Shown: one piece after another, positions 1 through 8,412 of the stretch
Layout: every line of letters begins with the position of its first letter
Position numbering within the stretch: position 1 is the first letter of the stretch
Origin: Acanthamoeba lenticulata
Taxonomy: Eukaryota > Discosea > Longamoebia > Acanthamoebidae
Direction: 5' to 3'
Length of the DNA: 12,406 nt
Assembly (NCBI GenBank): GCA_002179805.1
Contig: NAVB01002525.1
Span: 1-12,406, forward strand
Position numbers and translations under genes: made by a program
The notes under the pieces: generated by a model
Told to the model about the DNA's origin: nothing
What the model saw: the letters and a program-made list of their open reading frames with translations, nothing else
Database searches by the model: none

Positions 1-636
1 TTCATGAGCAGGAAGTAGCGCGAGCCGGCGACCTCGGTGAACAGGAGAACGCCACAGGAACGCATCTTGGGCATCGTCTCTGCATTTTTAAAAAACAAAG
101 AATATTTATAAATACATACGTATTATTTTTTTAAAAAAATTAATAATAATAATTTCAGGGAAAGCTGTACCTTGCTTTTGCCGTGGCGCGGGGGTCGGGA
201 TGGCGACGGGGGCCGGCTCGTCCGCGGGCGCGTCCTCCTCGCCAGAGCTGGCGGAGCCACTGCCGTCGTCGCTGGACGTCGTGGTGGTGGTAGTCGTCGT
301 GGTCGCGTTGGTGTCGGCACCAGCGGCAGAGGTCTCACCTGAGCCGAAAAAGCGGTCGATGCGTCTGTTGCGGTCCCACATGACCACGTCGCCCTGCCGG
401 AAGTAGTAGATGCGGTGGTAGGCGATATCGCCGCCCTTGTCGATGGGCACGAACTCGTCCAGCGGAAGCTCCATCATGCCGTCAAAGCGGTCGAGGTAGC
501 CGAGGGTGAAGGTCGCTGGGTCGTACCGACCAGTGTCCCACATGATTCGGTTGTAGACGTCCTGCGACGTGCGCAGCCGCGCCTTCTTCTTGGACCTCCC
601 GCCCTTGTTGTTGCTCTGTGCGCGTGTCTTCTCCAT
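1..636 (-). CDS. MJ1316-domain protein fused to a probable Nudix hydrolase (partial, C-terminus off the left edge)
   Basis: Exons on the minus strand are 636-171 and 79-1, with intron 170-80 (GT donor, TGCAG acceptor); the split codon becomes GAG. The ATG at 636 has a strong context (A at -3, G at +4); the frame stays open upstream but only to a TTG. Residues about 21-99 match the MJ1316 RNA cyclic-group end-recognition domain: RTSQDVYNRIMWD, then GYLDRFDGMMELPLDEF, then HRIYYFRQGDVVMWDR and RRIDRFFGS. In LENG9-like proteins this domain is linked to RNA-end repair or processing. A basic N-terminus (KGGRSKKKAR) precedes it. A Thr run and an acidic/Pro linker (about 100-155) follow. After the intron, SCGVLLFTEVAGSRYFLLM resembles the first strands of Ap4A-hydrolase-type Nudix domains. 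The Nudix box itself lies outside the window, so that half is inferred. Confidence 0.8.
80..170 (-). other. AT-rich intron with a T7A7 hairpin core
   Basis: This is the intron of the MJ1316-Nudix gene. The donor reads CAAG|GTACAG and the acceptor AATGCAG|AGACG. Inside, a run of seven T is followed at once by seven A (126-139), flanked by TATTA and TTAATA, so it can fold into a hairpin. Its composition contrasts sharply with the GC-rich exons on either side. Confidence 0.75.
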
Positions 637-1564
637 CGTTGTACGTTTGGTCCTTTGGTTGCTGGCTTCGTTGGTAGTTCCCTCCAGGGTGGCCGTGGTC
701 GTTCCGCTACGCAAGTGAGACAAGAGGAGTAGTGGCAAGTGTGATTCAGCGAGCGCTTGCTGGTGGCGAAGCGCCGGTGTGTTGTTTTAGAATAAACCAA
801 CAATCCTTTTACTTTTGTTATTCACGTTCTGCAAAGAAATTAGGTGGAACCGTTCCCTTTGGCATATTTCACTTATCATGTTGTAGGATTTGAGAAATGC
901 AACAAAAAGCCAATAAACAATGTCGACGGCAATTGGTTTCCGAAACTGTTTTAGAAGCAAATTCGTTATTAGAATGATTGACCCAATCAGGGCCACGTGC
1001 TGCCGGCAAGAGTCACTCTTTCCAGGCGCAACAGCGGAAGCACCACGCAGCGAAAGCAAGGAAACTCGGAGTCAAACAAACGGCGAGCCAATCATTTCAA
1101 GCGAGTATTACAGGGGCAGGTTTTTATTGGCTGGCGATTTAAGACCGAGCACGAGGTAATTTCACGTGAGTGAGCTAGCTTGCAGCACACAGGGAAAAGA
1201 CCTTATCAAGCCAAAATCTATATCAACTTTCTTCTTGTTTGCTTGTACCGTAGAATCTAAACGTTGGGAGTGGCCGTCGGAGTAGACCTCGTCGTCCACC
1301 TGTGCGAGATCACAACCTAGTACACGCGACAGGCCGCAAAGTGTGCGTCACATTGATTGGGTCGTTGCCCCACTGGAGAGCTGCCCGGCGTGCAACGTTC
1401 GCGCGGCTGCCCCCAGGTGCGATCCCGTGGTACAGGAGCCGCGGCGAGATGAGGGCGACCATCAACCAGGCCCATCGCACGTGTGCCCTTGTGGGGCTGG
1501 CTGAAGCGCTTTGGCTGGCCGTCAGCAGCACGGACCCTTGAAAATTCCCCTCCACCACCTCCTT
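637..1564. promoter_or_regulatory. Intergenic region between divergent genes, with CCAAT and CACGTG boxes
   Basis: I see no convincing gene here. Positions 780-980 are AT-rich; the rest is mixed. CCAAT boxes lie at 910-914, 983-987 and 1088-1092, with inverted copies (ATTGG) at 1126-1130 and 1356-1360. CACGTG palindromes lie at 994-999, 1163-1168 and 1478-1483. At 975-989 TGATTG, a 3 bp gap and CAATCA form a perfect inverted repeat, seven bases before the first CACGTG. The region separates two divergent start codons and probably serves the Q-rich gene to the right, which has a TATA box at 1565. Factor binding is inferred from motif sequence only. Confidence 0.4.
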
Positions 1565-1570
1565 TATAAA
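1565..1570 (+). promoter_or_regulatory. TATA box of the Q-rich gene
   Basis: A clean TATAAA sits in a GC-rich setting (ctttataaaccctcg). Transcription would be expected to start near 1595-1600, giving a leader of about 340 nt before the ATG at 1938. That leader contains no ATG, which fits a real untranslated region. Confidence 0.55.
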
Positions 1571-1906
1571 CCCTCGACGTCGGCGACGAGCCCGATCCGA
1601 CCAGTCTCGCTATCAGTCACTCGCCTGTGCTCTCCTCTCCGTCACAGCACACCAAAGAGCTAGTCTCCCCACAGCTAGTATTTGCGCATTCTTCTTTCTC
1701 TCTCACACACTCTCTCGAGTCCTTGGTGAACGTCGCCGTCGTCGTCGTGTTTCCCCGAAGCCCCGAGCCAGTTTGCGAAGAAGAAAAGCAAGAATCAACT
1801 TGACCGTACAAACTACCTTCAAGAGGAAGCTGCATAACGAGGAGACCCTTCAGCGCGTAAGAGATTAAGATTTAATCCCGTACCGCTTCGGACAGAGAGT
1901 CGGTTC

Positions 1907-1936
1907 TTTTTTTTTTTACAACACACACACACACAC
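1907..1936 (+). repeat. T11 tract followed by an AC dinucleotide repeat just before the start codon
   Basis: Eleven T (1907-1917) are followed by an uninterrupted alternating A/C run up to the CC that precedes the ATG at 1938. It lies within the inferred 5' leader of the Q-rich gene. Both tracts are slippage-prone and could vary in length between strains. Confidence 0.85.
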
Positions 1937-1937
1937 C

Positions 1938-3548
1938 ATGCAAGCCACGACTTCGTCCTCGCACCAGGTGTCGCCCATCACGTGCCCGCCTCAGGAGAAG
2001 CCGCAGGTCACCCTGGCCGACGTACTCCGCGGTGGTGCCGAGAACGACCGCCGTTCTCTCCAGGCCTACCTCCACACCCTGGCCGCTCGCGAGAAGGAGA
2101 AGCGCAAGCGCAAGAGGCAGGAGCGCAAGAGCAAGCGTTCGACGTCGAGCAAGAAGAAGAAGAGGAGCGAGGATGACCTCTCGGCCTCGTCGCCCGGTTC
2201 TACGGCTTCGCTTTCGTCCTCGTCTTCGCTGGGCTCCATCGACTCGCAGAACAGCACCCCGTCGGGCTCTATCGACATGTCGGCCTCGATGATGCGCGGC
2301 AGCGTCGACCTCACGGCCATGCGCCTGGCCAGCAACGAATACGACGCCATGCGGGGCAGCCTCGACATGTCGGCCATGGGCCACGCCCACCACATGCGTA
2401 GCCGCAGCGTCGACTTTGGCGCCCTCCGTGCCAACACAGCTGCCTTTGATGCCATGCGCGCCAGCCTCGACATGTCGGCCATGGGCCCTGGCCTCGGCCT
2501 CGGCGCCCACTACAGCCACCACGGCAGCTTCGCTGGCTACCAGCCCCACCTCGGCGGTGGCGGTAGTGCGAGCGGCCCGGCCTACGCTCGGGCCAGCTGC
2601 GACTTTGATGCGATGTCCAACGCGACCGGGTTCGGCGCCGACATCAGCCCGACCTCGTCCTTCTGCATGGAGGGCCCGGTCTTCCTCGAGCCGGCCCCGC
2701 TGGCCTCCTTCTCGGTCGACGAGCACTCGCCCCAGACCCAGCAGGTGTACGCCCAGCCACAGCCGACCTTTGCCCAGCCCCAGGCCCAGCCCGTCTACGC
2801 CTCGGCCCAGCCGACCTCCATGATGCTGCCGCCTCAGGCCCAGCACCAGCAGCAGCACCTTGTGTACACCCCGTCGTCGACGACGATGACGAGCGCCAGC
2901 CAGCAGCCCACGACGCCGCTGACCGACCTGCCCGACTTCGAGGACTTTGTCAGCTCCGCCTTCCTCGAGGCCTTCCCCGAGGACGCCGCGGCCGCGGCCG
3001 CTGCCATCGACTTCAACCCGTCGGCCCTGCTCGAGCAGCAGCAGCAGCAGCAGCAGCCCCTCGTCGAGCAGCAGCAACCGCAGCAGGCCGCCCCGGTCTT
3101 TGCCGTGCCGGCCCCGCCCCAGCACGTACTCCAGCGGAGCCAGTCGCCCGTGGCCCCCGTCCAGCAGCACCACCAGCAGCAACACCTTCAGCACCACCAG
3201 GTTGGGGGCTACGCGAGCCCGCAGCAGCAGCACCGAAGCTGCAGCTGCCCGGACTGCCATGTGACGCCCGTCACGCCGTCGGAGCTCGGCTCGGGCCTCC
3301 CCGCCATGGCGCAGCACGGCTACGTGCCCGCGGGCCTCGAGGAGGCCGCCGCCGCGGTCGTCCAGCAGCAGCCCGGCGCCAGCGGTCAGCGTGTTGTCCA
3401 CCCGTCGTTCGCCGTCGAGGAGGACCAGGCCAACGACTTCCTCGCGCAGTTCCTCGAGTGGAGCGAGCAGCGCGGCGTGGCTTCGCCCCTGTCGGCGTCG
3501 CTCTCGTCTCCGTCCGTCTCGTCGCCGGCCACCTCCCTGTACTTCTAA
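1938..3548 (+). CDS. Low-complexity Q-rich protein with repeated S-phi-D motifs, probable nuclear regulator
   Basis: This is one uninterrupted frame of 536 codons, ATG at 1938 in context acaccATGc, TAA at 3546. I do not recognise a family. Residues 25-50 look helical. Residues 51-76 are very basic (EKRKRKRQERKSKRS, then SKKKKR) and would serve as a nuclear localisation signal. Residues 98-226 carry six variants of S-phi-D-phi-x-A-M, several preceded by Arg (RGSVDLTAM, RGSLDMSAM, RSVDFGAL, RASLDMSAM, RASCDFDAM). Residues 330-365 are acidic and hydrophobic (DLPDFEDFVSSAFLEAFPED), like an activation segment, followed by an Ala run and polyGln. A CSCPDC cluster lies near 435 and a second acidic/aromatic stretch near 492-511. 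A transcription co-regulator is a guess from composition. The basic helix is not a recognisable bZIP. Confidence 0.8.
   Translation: MQATTSSSHQVSPITCPPQEKPQVTLADVLRGGAENDRRSLQAYLHTLAAREKEKRKRKRQERKSKRSTSSKKKKRSEDDLSASSPGSTASLSSSSSLGSIDSQNSTPSGSIDMSASMMRGSVDLTAMRLASNEYDAMRGSLDMSAMGHAHHMRSRSVDFGALRANTAAFDAMRASLDMSAMGPGLGLGAHYSHHGSFAGYQPHLGGGGSASGPAYARASCDFDAMSNATGFGADISPTSSFCMEGPVFLEPAPLASFSVDEHSPQTQQVYAQPQPTFAQPQAQPVYASAQPTSMMLPPQAQHQQQHLVYTPSSTTMTSASQQPTTPLTDLPDFEDFVSSAFLEAFPEDAAAAAAAIDFNPSALLEQQQQQQQPLVEQQQPQQAAPVFAVPAPPQHVLQRSQSPVAPVQQHHQQQHLQHHQVGGYASPQQQHRSCSCPDCHVTPVTPSELGSGLPAMAQHGYVPAGLEEAAAAVVQQQPGASGQRVVHPSFAVEEDQANDFLAQFLEWSEQRGVASPLSASLSSPSVSSPATSLYF
2345..2490 (+). repeat. Two-copy internal repeat in the Q-rich gene
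   Basis: Two segments about 104 bp apart share a near-identical stretch encoding MR-(G/A)-SLDMSAMG. The shared DNA (agcctcgacatgtcggccat and the next few bases) is identical in both copies, including third positions. Each copy ends a unit of about 27 residues that begins with RGSVD or RSVD. This points to an internal duplication rather than convergence. Confidence 0.7.
3036..3056 (+). repeat. CAG trinucleotide run (polyGln)
   Basis: Seven pure CAG codons follow a GAG and encode Gln. Further CAG-rich segments run to about 3230. The purity suggests recent slippage growth. Confidence 0.9.
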
Positions 3549-3759
3549 GAAGGCGGCCCCAGCCCCCGTGTAGCGCGGCGAGAGCAGCAACTCAACCACC
3601 AGCCCGGACACACAAACCCTCGACTAGTCTGCGCAGAGGCGGAGCTATCATCGTCTTGTGTAATTCCTTTTTTTTTTGTTACTTTATATCTTCAAATACT
3701 TTGATTTTAACTACGAGTTGTACATATTAGGTAATGATAATGAATATTTGCAATTTCTG

Positions 3760-3765
3760 AATAAA
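3760..3765 (+). terminator. Poly(A) signal of the Q-rich gene
   Basis: AATAAA lies about 210 bp after the stop codon in an AT-rich stretch, followed by a T-rich segment at 3790-3797. Position and context fit a cleavage and polyadenylation signal. Confidence 0.5.
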
Positions 3766-3907
3766 TCCGACAAAACCTCTATTTCTGCCCTTTTTTTACT
3801 CCCCACACAGGGACCTTGGTGTTGGACCAGGCAGAGAAGAAGGAACAAAGCAGAACACAGGCACGTGTGGGCCGAACAACTCTGTGTAACTTCCTTTGGA
3901 AATTGCT

Positions 3908-4036
3908 GCTGATGACCTGACAGGAGGTTCGTCCTTTCCCACAACCTTTCAGAACTGTTTCCGCAAGCAGGGCCTCATGCCGCTGATGATGACCTGACAG
4001 CCGGATTGATATCCTCAAGCAGGGCCTCATGCCGCT
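3908..4036. repeat. Short direct repeats in the spacer between convergent genes
   Basis: A 21-base unit, CAAGCAGGGCCTCATGCCGCT in its first 20 bases plus T, occurs at 3964-3984 and again at 4016-4036. A second unit, TGATGACCTGACAG, occurs at 3910-3923 and 3987-4000. The two units interleave. The block lies between the Q-rich gene and the end of NPL4, where no gene is evident. It may be a decayed minisatellite. Confidence 0.7.
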
Positions 4037-4193
4037 CCGCGGGGCAGAATCGTCCGTGCCTCAACACCCCCTCGAGCAGGACAACCAACACACCGAAGCG
4101 CTTTTCCGTTCGACCTCAATTCCAGGCGCCTTTGGCGAGCTTCGTGGCGCGAAAAGTAACTGCATTTACAAACGTTTGTGGCCTCCTGTGGGC

Positions 4194-6190
4194 TCACCCG
4201 AGACCAGCAATGGAGTCGATGAGGAACTTGAACCCCTCGAGCGCGTCGCTGTCGCCCGACCTGGCGTGTCACACACCACAATCATGACAACAAACCGCGT
4301 CAGAGACAAGTTGCTTTGACGTCGGCGTGTGGAAGGAATGCGAGGAACGCACTTGACGGCCTCGCAGAGGGCCGGGATGTCGGTCTCGGGCGAGAGGTGC
4401 TCGCGGCCCAGGTAGCGGATGAAGTGGAAGTCGGTGACGGCCAGCAGGAAGGGCTTGCCCTTGTACTGGAGCAGGTGCCGCTTGAGGGCGGCCAAGTTCT
4501 GCGGGTGCTCCGCCCGGTTCTCGATTTCAAAGTTGGTCGACAGCGCCCCCGTGTGGTTCACCACTGCGATCTGCGGCACAACACGGCACATGCGCGCGTG
4601 TTGGTGGCCGCACGGCACGAGACACACGCACGCGGGTGTGTGTGCGTACGGGTTTGATGAGAACATCGGGGTCGAGCTCATTCGAGTCCTTGCGGCCGGC
4701 GCCCTGGCGCGCCATGGCCACCTCCTGCTTGGCTATGACGACCTTGGGGTCGCGCGCTGGCCACAAGAGGTCGTTCTGCACGAGCTTCACCACCTGATCC
4801 GTCGTCTGGAAGGCCTCAAAGTGCACCTGCCCCTCCTCGTCCGCTGCACACCGGGGGCCTGTCGTCAGTGGCGCGCACGTGTATCGTGTCGTGTCTTGTG
4901 GCAGAGATAGGGAGAGAGGACAAACGTACTGGAGACTTTGACGGTGATGAACGACTTGCCAGCATCGCCGTAGCGCTTGATGGCGTCGGCGTGCTGCTGG
5001 GCGGCGCGAACAATCTCGAACGACGACATAATGTAGTCGCGCTCGTCCGTGGGCGGCACGGTGAAGACCCACCCCACCTACACGTTCCGGATGATCACGT
5101 GAGCGAGTCGTTCGCGGCAGTCCGCTTGCTCTATTCCACCCGTGGCATCGCGACCACACGCACCTTTTCCACGCCAAGGGAAGTAGCGATGGTCTCCACC
5201 AGCTTGGCCTCGGCCGGGTCGTCCAGCACCACCGCGCCCGTCGGGCTGTGCTCTTGTGGCGGCTCATAAATGTACTCCACTATTTATGTAATGCGCTCGC
5301 GTTAGCTTTTTTTCTTAAAAAAAGAAAAATAAATAATAAAATAATAGAAAATAGAATTAGGAGGGAGTGTTAAGTACCAGTGACGTTGCCGTCCTCGAGA
5401 TACTTGCCGTAGAGGTGACCCTCACGTCGTTTAATGAAGCCAAACTCTCGTGGATACTGCTGGAACTTGTCACATGAGGCAAAGTCCAGCGACGCCGTCT
5501 GGCAGTGGGTCGTTTCCTGCATGTGCCGTGATGAAGCGATGGTAAGTCGCAGCGTCCTTGACCAAAACGGAAGAGCGCGCGCGAGTGTTCTGCTGGCCAG
5601 GCGCTGTACCTGAGCCTTGAAGACGAGGCCCTGGCTCTCGAGGTGCTCGTTGAGTGACTTGAGATCCCACTTCTTCTTGATATTCCTTAGCTTCCTGCTC
5701 ACCACGCGCTCGTCAATAACCAACTCATCGCAGAGAGCACACCACGCAGTCGAGTGTGCCGGCCACGCATCGTACTTGGGGTCTTCGCCAAGGGGCCGCT
5801 CGCCGGTGTAGGAGAGGAAGACCATTTGTCCGTGTCGGATGCCGAGAGAGGCCAGTGTGCGAGTGCCGTCGGCCAGCACTTCCTTGCCAGGCCGGTCAAG
5901 GCTGAGCGTTTGGTTGTTCATGGAAATGAGCGTCTTGTCCTGGATCTAAGAGAAGATCGCAAGCGGGTGAGGGTCTTGATTGATGTTGCAGATTGGGCGG
6001 GCAGGGTGGGTACCTTTTTCTTGAGGTTATTGATGGTGTCTGTGGGCTTCAACTCATAGCGCTCTGTCCCATCTTTGGAGACCAAGCGTACGATCTGCAG
6101 TTCCCGTTGCTAGCCGTAAGCGCGAGCAGCACACAGACCAATCAGCTTTACAATACGGGTGCCTACACGTACCAGTGGTTCTCCTTGCAT
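4194..6190 (-). CDS. NPL4: NPL4 homologue, cofactor of Cdc48/p97
   Basis: Exons on the minus strand: 6190-6173, 6094-6014, 5945-5610, 5516-5378, 5279-5164, 5077-4930, 4843-4650, 4570-4353, 4260-4194. Together they total 1317 nt, in frame from ATG to TGA (438 aa). NPL4 pairs with UFD1 and Cdc48/p97 to unfold ubiquitinated proteins in ER-associated degradation and ribosome quality control. Residues 7-85 are the ubiquitin-like domain (IVRLVSKDGTERYEL; SLGIRHGQMVFLSYTGERP). The NPL4 core follows: ETTHCQTASLDFASC, GHLYGKYLEDGNV, EYIYEPPQE. The catalytically dead MPN domain starts near 231 (VGWVFTVPPTDERDYIMSS; GQVHFEAFQTTDQVV). The C-terminal part holds FEIENR, AVTDFHFIRYLG and DIPALCEAV. Length and ending resemble plant NPL4; the animal C-terminal NZF finger is absent. 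The acceptor of the first intron could instead be at 6110, adding five residues. Confidence 0.93.
5280..5377 (-). other. AT-rich NPL4 intron with a poly(T)/poly(A) hairpin
   Basis: This intron joins ..GNVT to VEYIYEPP. On the plus strand CTTTTTTT (5306-5313) and AAAAAAAG (5317-5324) are perfect inverted arms around a 3-base loop. Other NPL4 introns are GC-rich, so this one stands out. Confidence 0.75.
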
Positions 6191-6367
6191 GGTTAACAAC
6201 CTCAAACTGTTCTTGGGGCGTGCAGGTAGCGCGATCTTGCGAATAGTTGACGCGTATCGATCGTTCAATCGACTGAGCTGGGTGGGGATGACGTGGAGTT
6301 TCTGTTCAGTTTCTTTTCGTTCTCCCTTTCTTTCAAGAAAAAGAAACAAAATTCTTTATTATGGTGG
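6191..6367. promoter_or_regulatory. Short bidirectional promoter between NPL4 and the JmjC gene
   Basis: Only 177 bp separate the two divergent start codons, so both promoters must share this segment. A TGACGT half-site (CRE-like) lies at 6289-6294. The right half is pyrimidine-rich and ends in a T/A-rich stretch just before the JmjC start. No TATA box is evident on either strand. Confidence 0.5.
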
Positions 6368-8318
6368 ATGCAAAGCAGAACACAACAGACGAAAGCGACA
6401 AGCAGTATGCGCTGGAGCTGGTGGGCATTCGTTCTCTTGCCGTCCCTGGCGATGCTGGTCGCCTTGTGGCCCGTCATGGACTTTCTTCACAGTGCGGATG
6501 AGGAGCCAACCTCTGCGTTCGTCTCCGCCTTGCGGCAACGCCAACTCGCCCGACGGGCAGCCGACGAGTTCCAGCAGGAGAAGGACCTGACCGTTCCGCA
6601 CGCCGTTGCCATCGACGCGTGGACTCTGGCAAACCACAACGGCGAGCAGGGCGATGTGACGACCTTTGCTGCAGCGTGCATTGCGCAGGGCGTCCCGCGC
6701 CTGGTCCGCAATTCGCCGGTGCACGCGTGGCCGGCCATGCGCAAGTGGTCCACCAGCGGACCGCACTTTGCCTCGGCCCTGGGCGCCGACGGACCCCTGC
6801 GGGTCCACGTGAGCAAGCTGCCGACGGTGCGCATGCACAGCATCGTGCAGCCCTTTGGCGCGCTTCCCGATCTGCAGTGGCACCGGCCATGGGGTGTATG
6901 TGTCGCCTCACCCAAGAAAGACCGATGAAGGTGATCAATGCAGCTCATGCTCTTGATACCCGCTCCTAGGAGGAGATGATGCCGGCAGACGAGTTCATAG
7001 CCCTCTCGCTACGGAACAACAAAGCCGACGTCCCAGGACCGATGGGGCAGACCAAGTTTGCCTATTTCTTCAGCCACCTGGATGACTTGCCGGCCACCTT
7101 GCAGGCCGACGTGGGCGACACGTGCGTGACCGACCGCCGTCCCCTGCTGAAATGGCGCTCACACAGGTGCGTGCAGGTCGTTTCTGACCGTGCCGTGGCG
7201 CAAGGTGTGGGAGACCAACGTGTGGATGGGCGGGCCCCTCGTCCGCACACCCGTGCACTACGACCTCCTTCACAACTTCTACGTGCAGGTCCACGGTGCG
7301 CGGCTCACCGGGCTGGCGTAACACTCGGGGCAAGTCTAACGTCGTTGAGTCGGCCCTATGTATAGGGCACAAGCGGTTCCGGTTGTACGCACCAGAGCAG
7401 TGGCCGTACCTCTACCTGTTCCCTCGCCTGCACCCGTCCCATCGCATGTCGCAGGTCGATCTCGAGACTTTGGCTGAGCTCGGGGTCAACGCCTCGGCTG
7501 CATTCCCGGGTACCGCATGCGCAGCTCAAACAGAAGCCACAACGTCTCGGCTGACGGCGACGCGGCGTGTGTGGCAGAACACCACAAGCTGCGGCCCTAC
7601 GAGGTCGTCCTGCACCCCGGGGACGTGCTGTATTTGCCGCCCTATTGGTTCCACGAGGTGACCGTCGTGGGCGATGAGCTCAGCGTCTCCGTAAGCGTCC
7701 ACACCGAGTCGGACGAGGTCGCGATGCGCGAGGTCCTCCTGCAGCATCCGCTTCCGGTCCAGGCCGAGTGGCCGACCGATGTTCGGATCAAGGCACTCAC
7801 CGCCTACGTCCGGGCCATCACAAACGACCTGGCCTTGCCTTCCTCAGAGGCTTCCGGCGCCGCTGCGGCGGGCTCGCGCTTCATAGCCGAGCTTGTCCGA
7901 ACGCGCTACTCGCACTTTGAACTCGACCCTTGGGTGGACGGGCTGGTCGAGCGCTTGGACGAGGCGCAGCGCTGGTGGAGCGAGTCCGTAGAGCCCTGGG
8001 AGCTGGGACGTGTTGCGATGGAGGACCAAGAGGCTGGCCAGCCCCTCGCGCTCTGTCTTGACAACAAAGAGCTGGCTCAGCGCTTGGAACAACATGCACA
8101 CGAGCTCAAGCAGCAGCTTAGCCGATGGCTCACGACGCCACAGGCGCACATCGAGTTGGGGAATTGGGTCGAGGTGCGTTTTACACAATGTGTGCCTGCA
8201 TGCGTTTGGTTCCTGCTTGCTCACGTCTTGTATGCAGGACGTGTGCGCGCATGTTCTTGGCCCTCTCAACGTGGGCCCCTTTTTGCGGATGCTTGCCACC
8301 ACGACCATCACGTGCTGA
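6368..8318 (+). CDS. Membrane-anchored JmjC/cupin-type 2-oxoglutarate oxygenase
   Basis: Exons: 6368-6895, 6970-7121, 7177-7295, 7366-7509, 7578-8173, 8238-8318. The total is 1620 nt, in frame (539 aa); each intron (55-74 bp) has GT-AG ends and restores the frame. Residues about 18-37 (WWAFVLLPSLAMLVALWPVM) form one N-terminal membrane span, probably a signal anchor. The JmjC fold is clear: WRKVWETNVWMGG, TPVHYDLLHNFYVQVHGHKRFRLYAPEQ in parts, then VVLHPGDVLYLPPYWFHEV. The Fe(II) ligands would be H254, D256 and H340, with K269 positioned for 2-oxoglutarate. This is the arrangement of the Cupin_8/KDM8/TYW5-like group of protein or RNA hydroxylases. The substrate is unknown. With a signal anchor, the catalytic part would face the ER/Golgi lumen or the cytosol depending on topology. 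The next in-frame ATG (6407) is an alternative start that keeps the span. Confidence 0.88.
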
Positions 8319-8381
8319 GTAGCGTGTGTTGTGGTTGTTTGTACCACCTGACTTCTTTTTCAAACCTTTATCCGATTCAGC

Positions 8382-8385
8382 AAAA
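8382..8385 (-). terminator. RNA polymerase III terminator for the permuted tRNA
   Basis: On the minus strand TTTT follows the tRNA 5' half by about 28 nt (context ccctcTTTTgctg). Four T is the usual minimum for polymerase III stopping in eukaryotes. It ends the transcript before the convergent JmjC gene, whose stop is at 8318. Confidence 0.55.
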
Positions 8386-8412
8386 GAGGGAGTGACATGG
8401 TCAGGGGACTTA

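Noticed and set aside
787..1059. A minus-strand open frame with a hydrophobic stretch in the AT-rich spacer
   Set aside because: It begins at a non-ATG codon, has no recognisable domain and lies where composition favours Leu/Ile codons.
1302..1558. Overlapping open frames on both strands before the TATA box
   Set aside because: They are short, lack domain similarity and overlap each other; promoter motifs explain the region better.
1872..3611. A 579-codon open frame on the minus strand opposite the Q-rich gene
   Set aside because: It is a shadow of GC-rich codon use: the translation is Arg/Gly/Leu-rich with no domain, while the plus strand has the TATA box, clean ATG and poly(A) signal.
3905..4001. 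A box C/D snoRNA (TGATGA at 3910, CTGA at 3994, GCTG/CAGC terminal stem)
   Set aside because: The box-like words belong to the 14-base direct repeat, the terminal stem is only 4 bp, the base before the C box is C rather than a purine, and no guide target could be checked.
7141..7180. A frameshift in the JmjC gene between LLKW and FLTV
   Set aside because: A 55-bp GT-AG intron (7122-7176) explains the frame change and gives a continuous JmjC domain.
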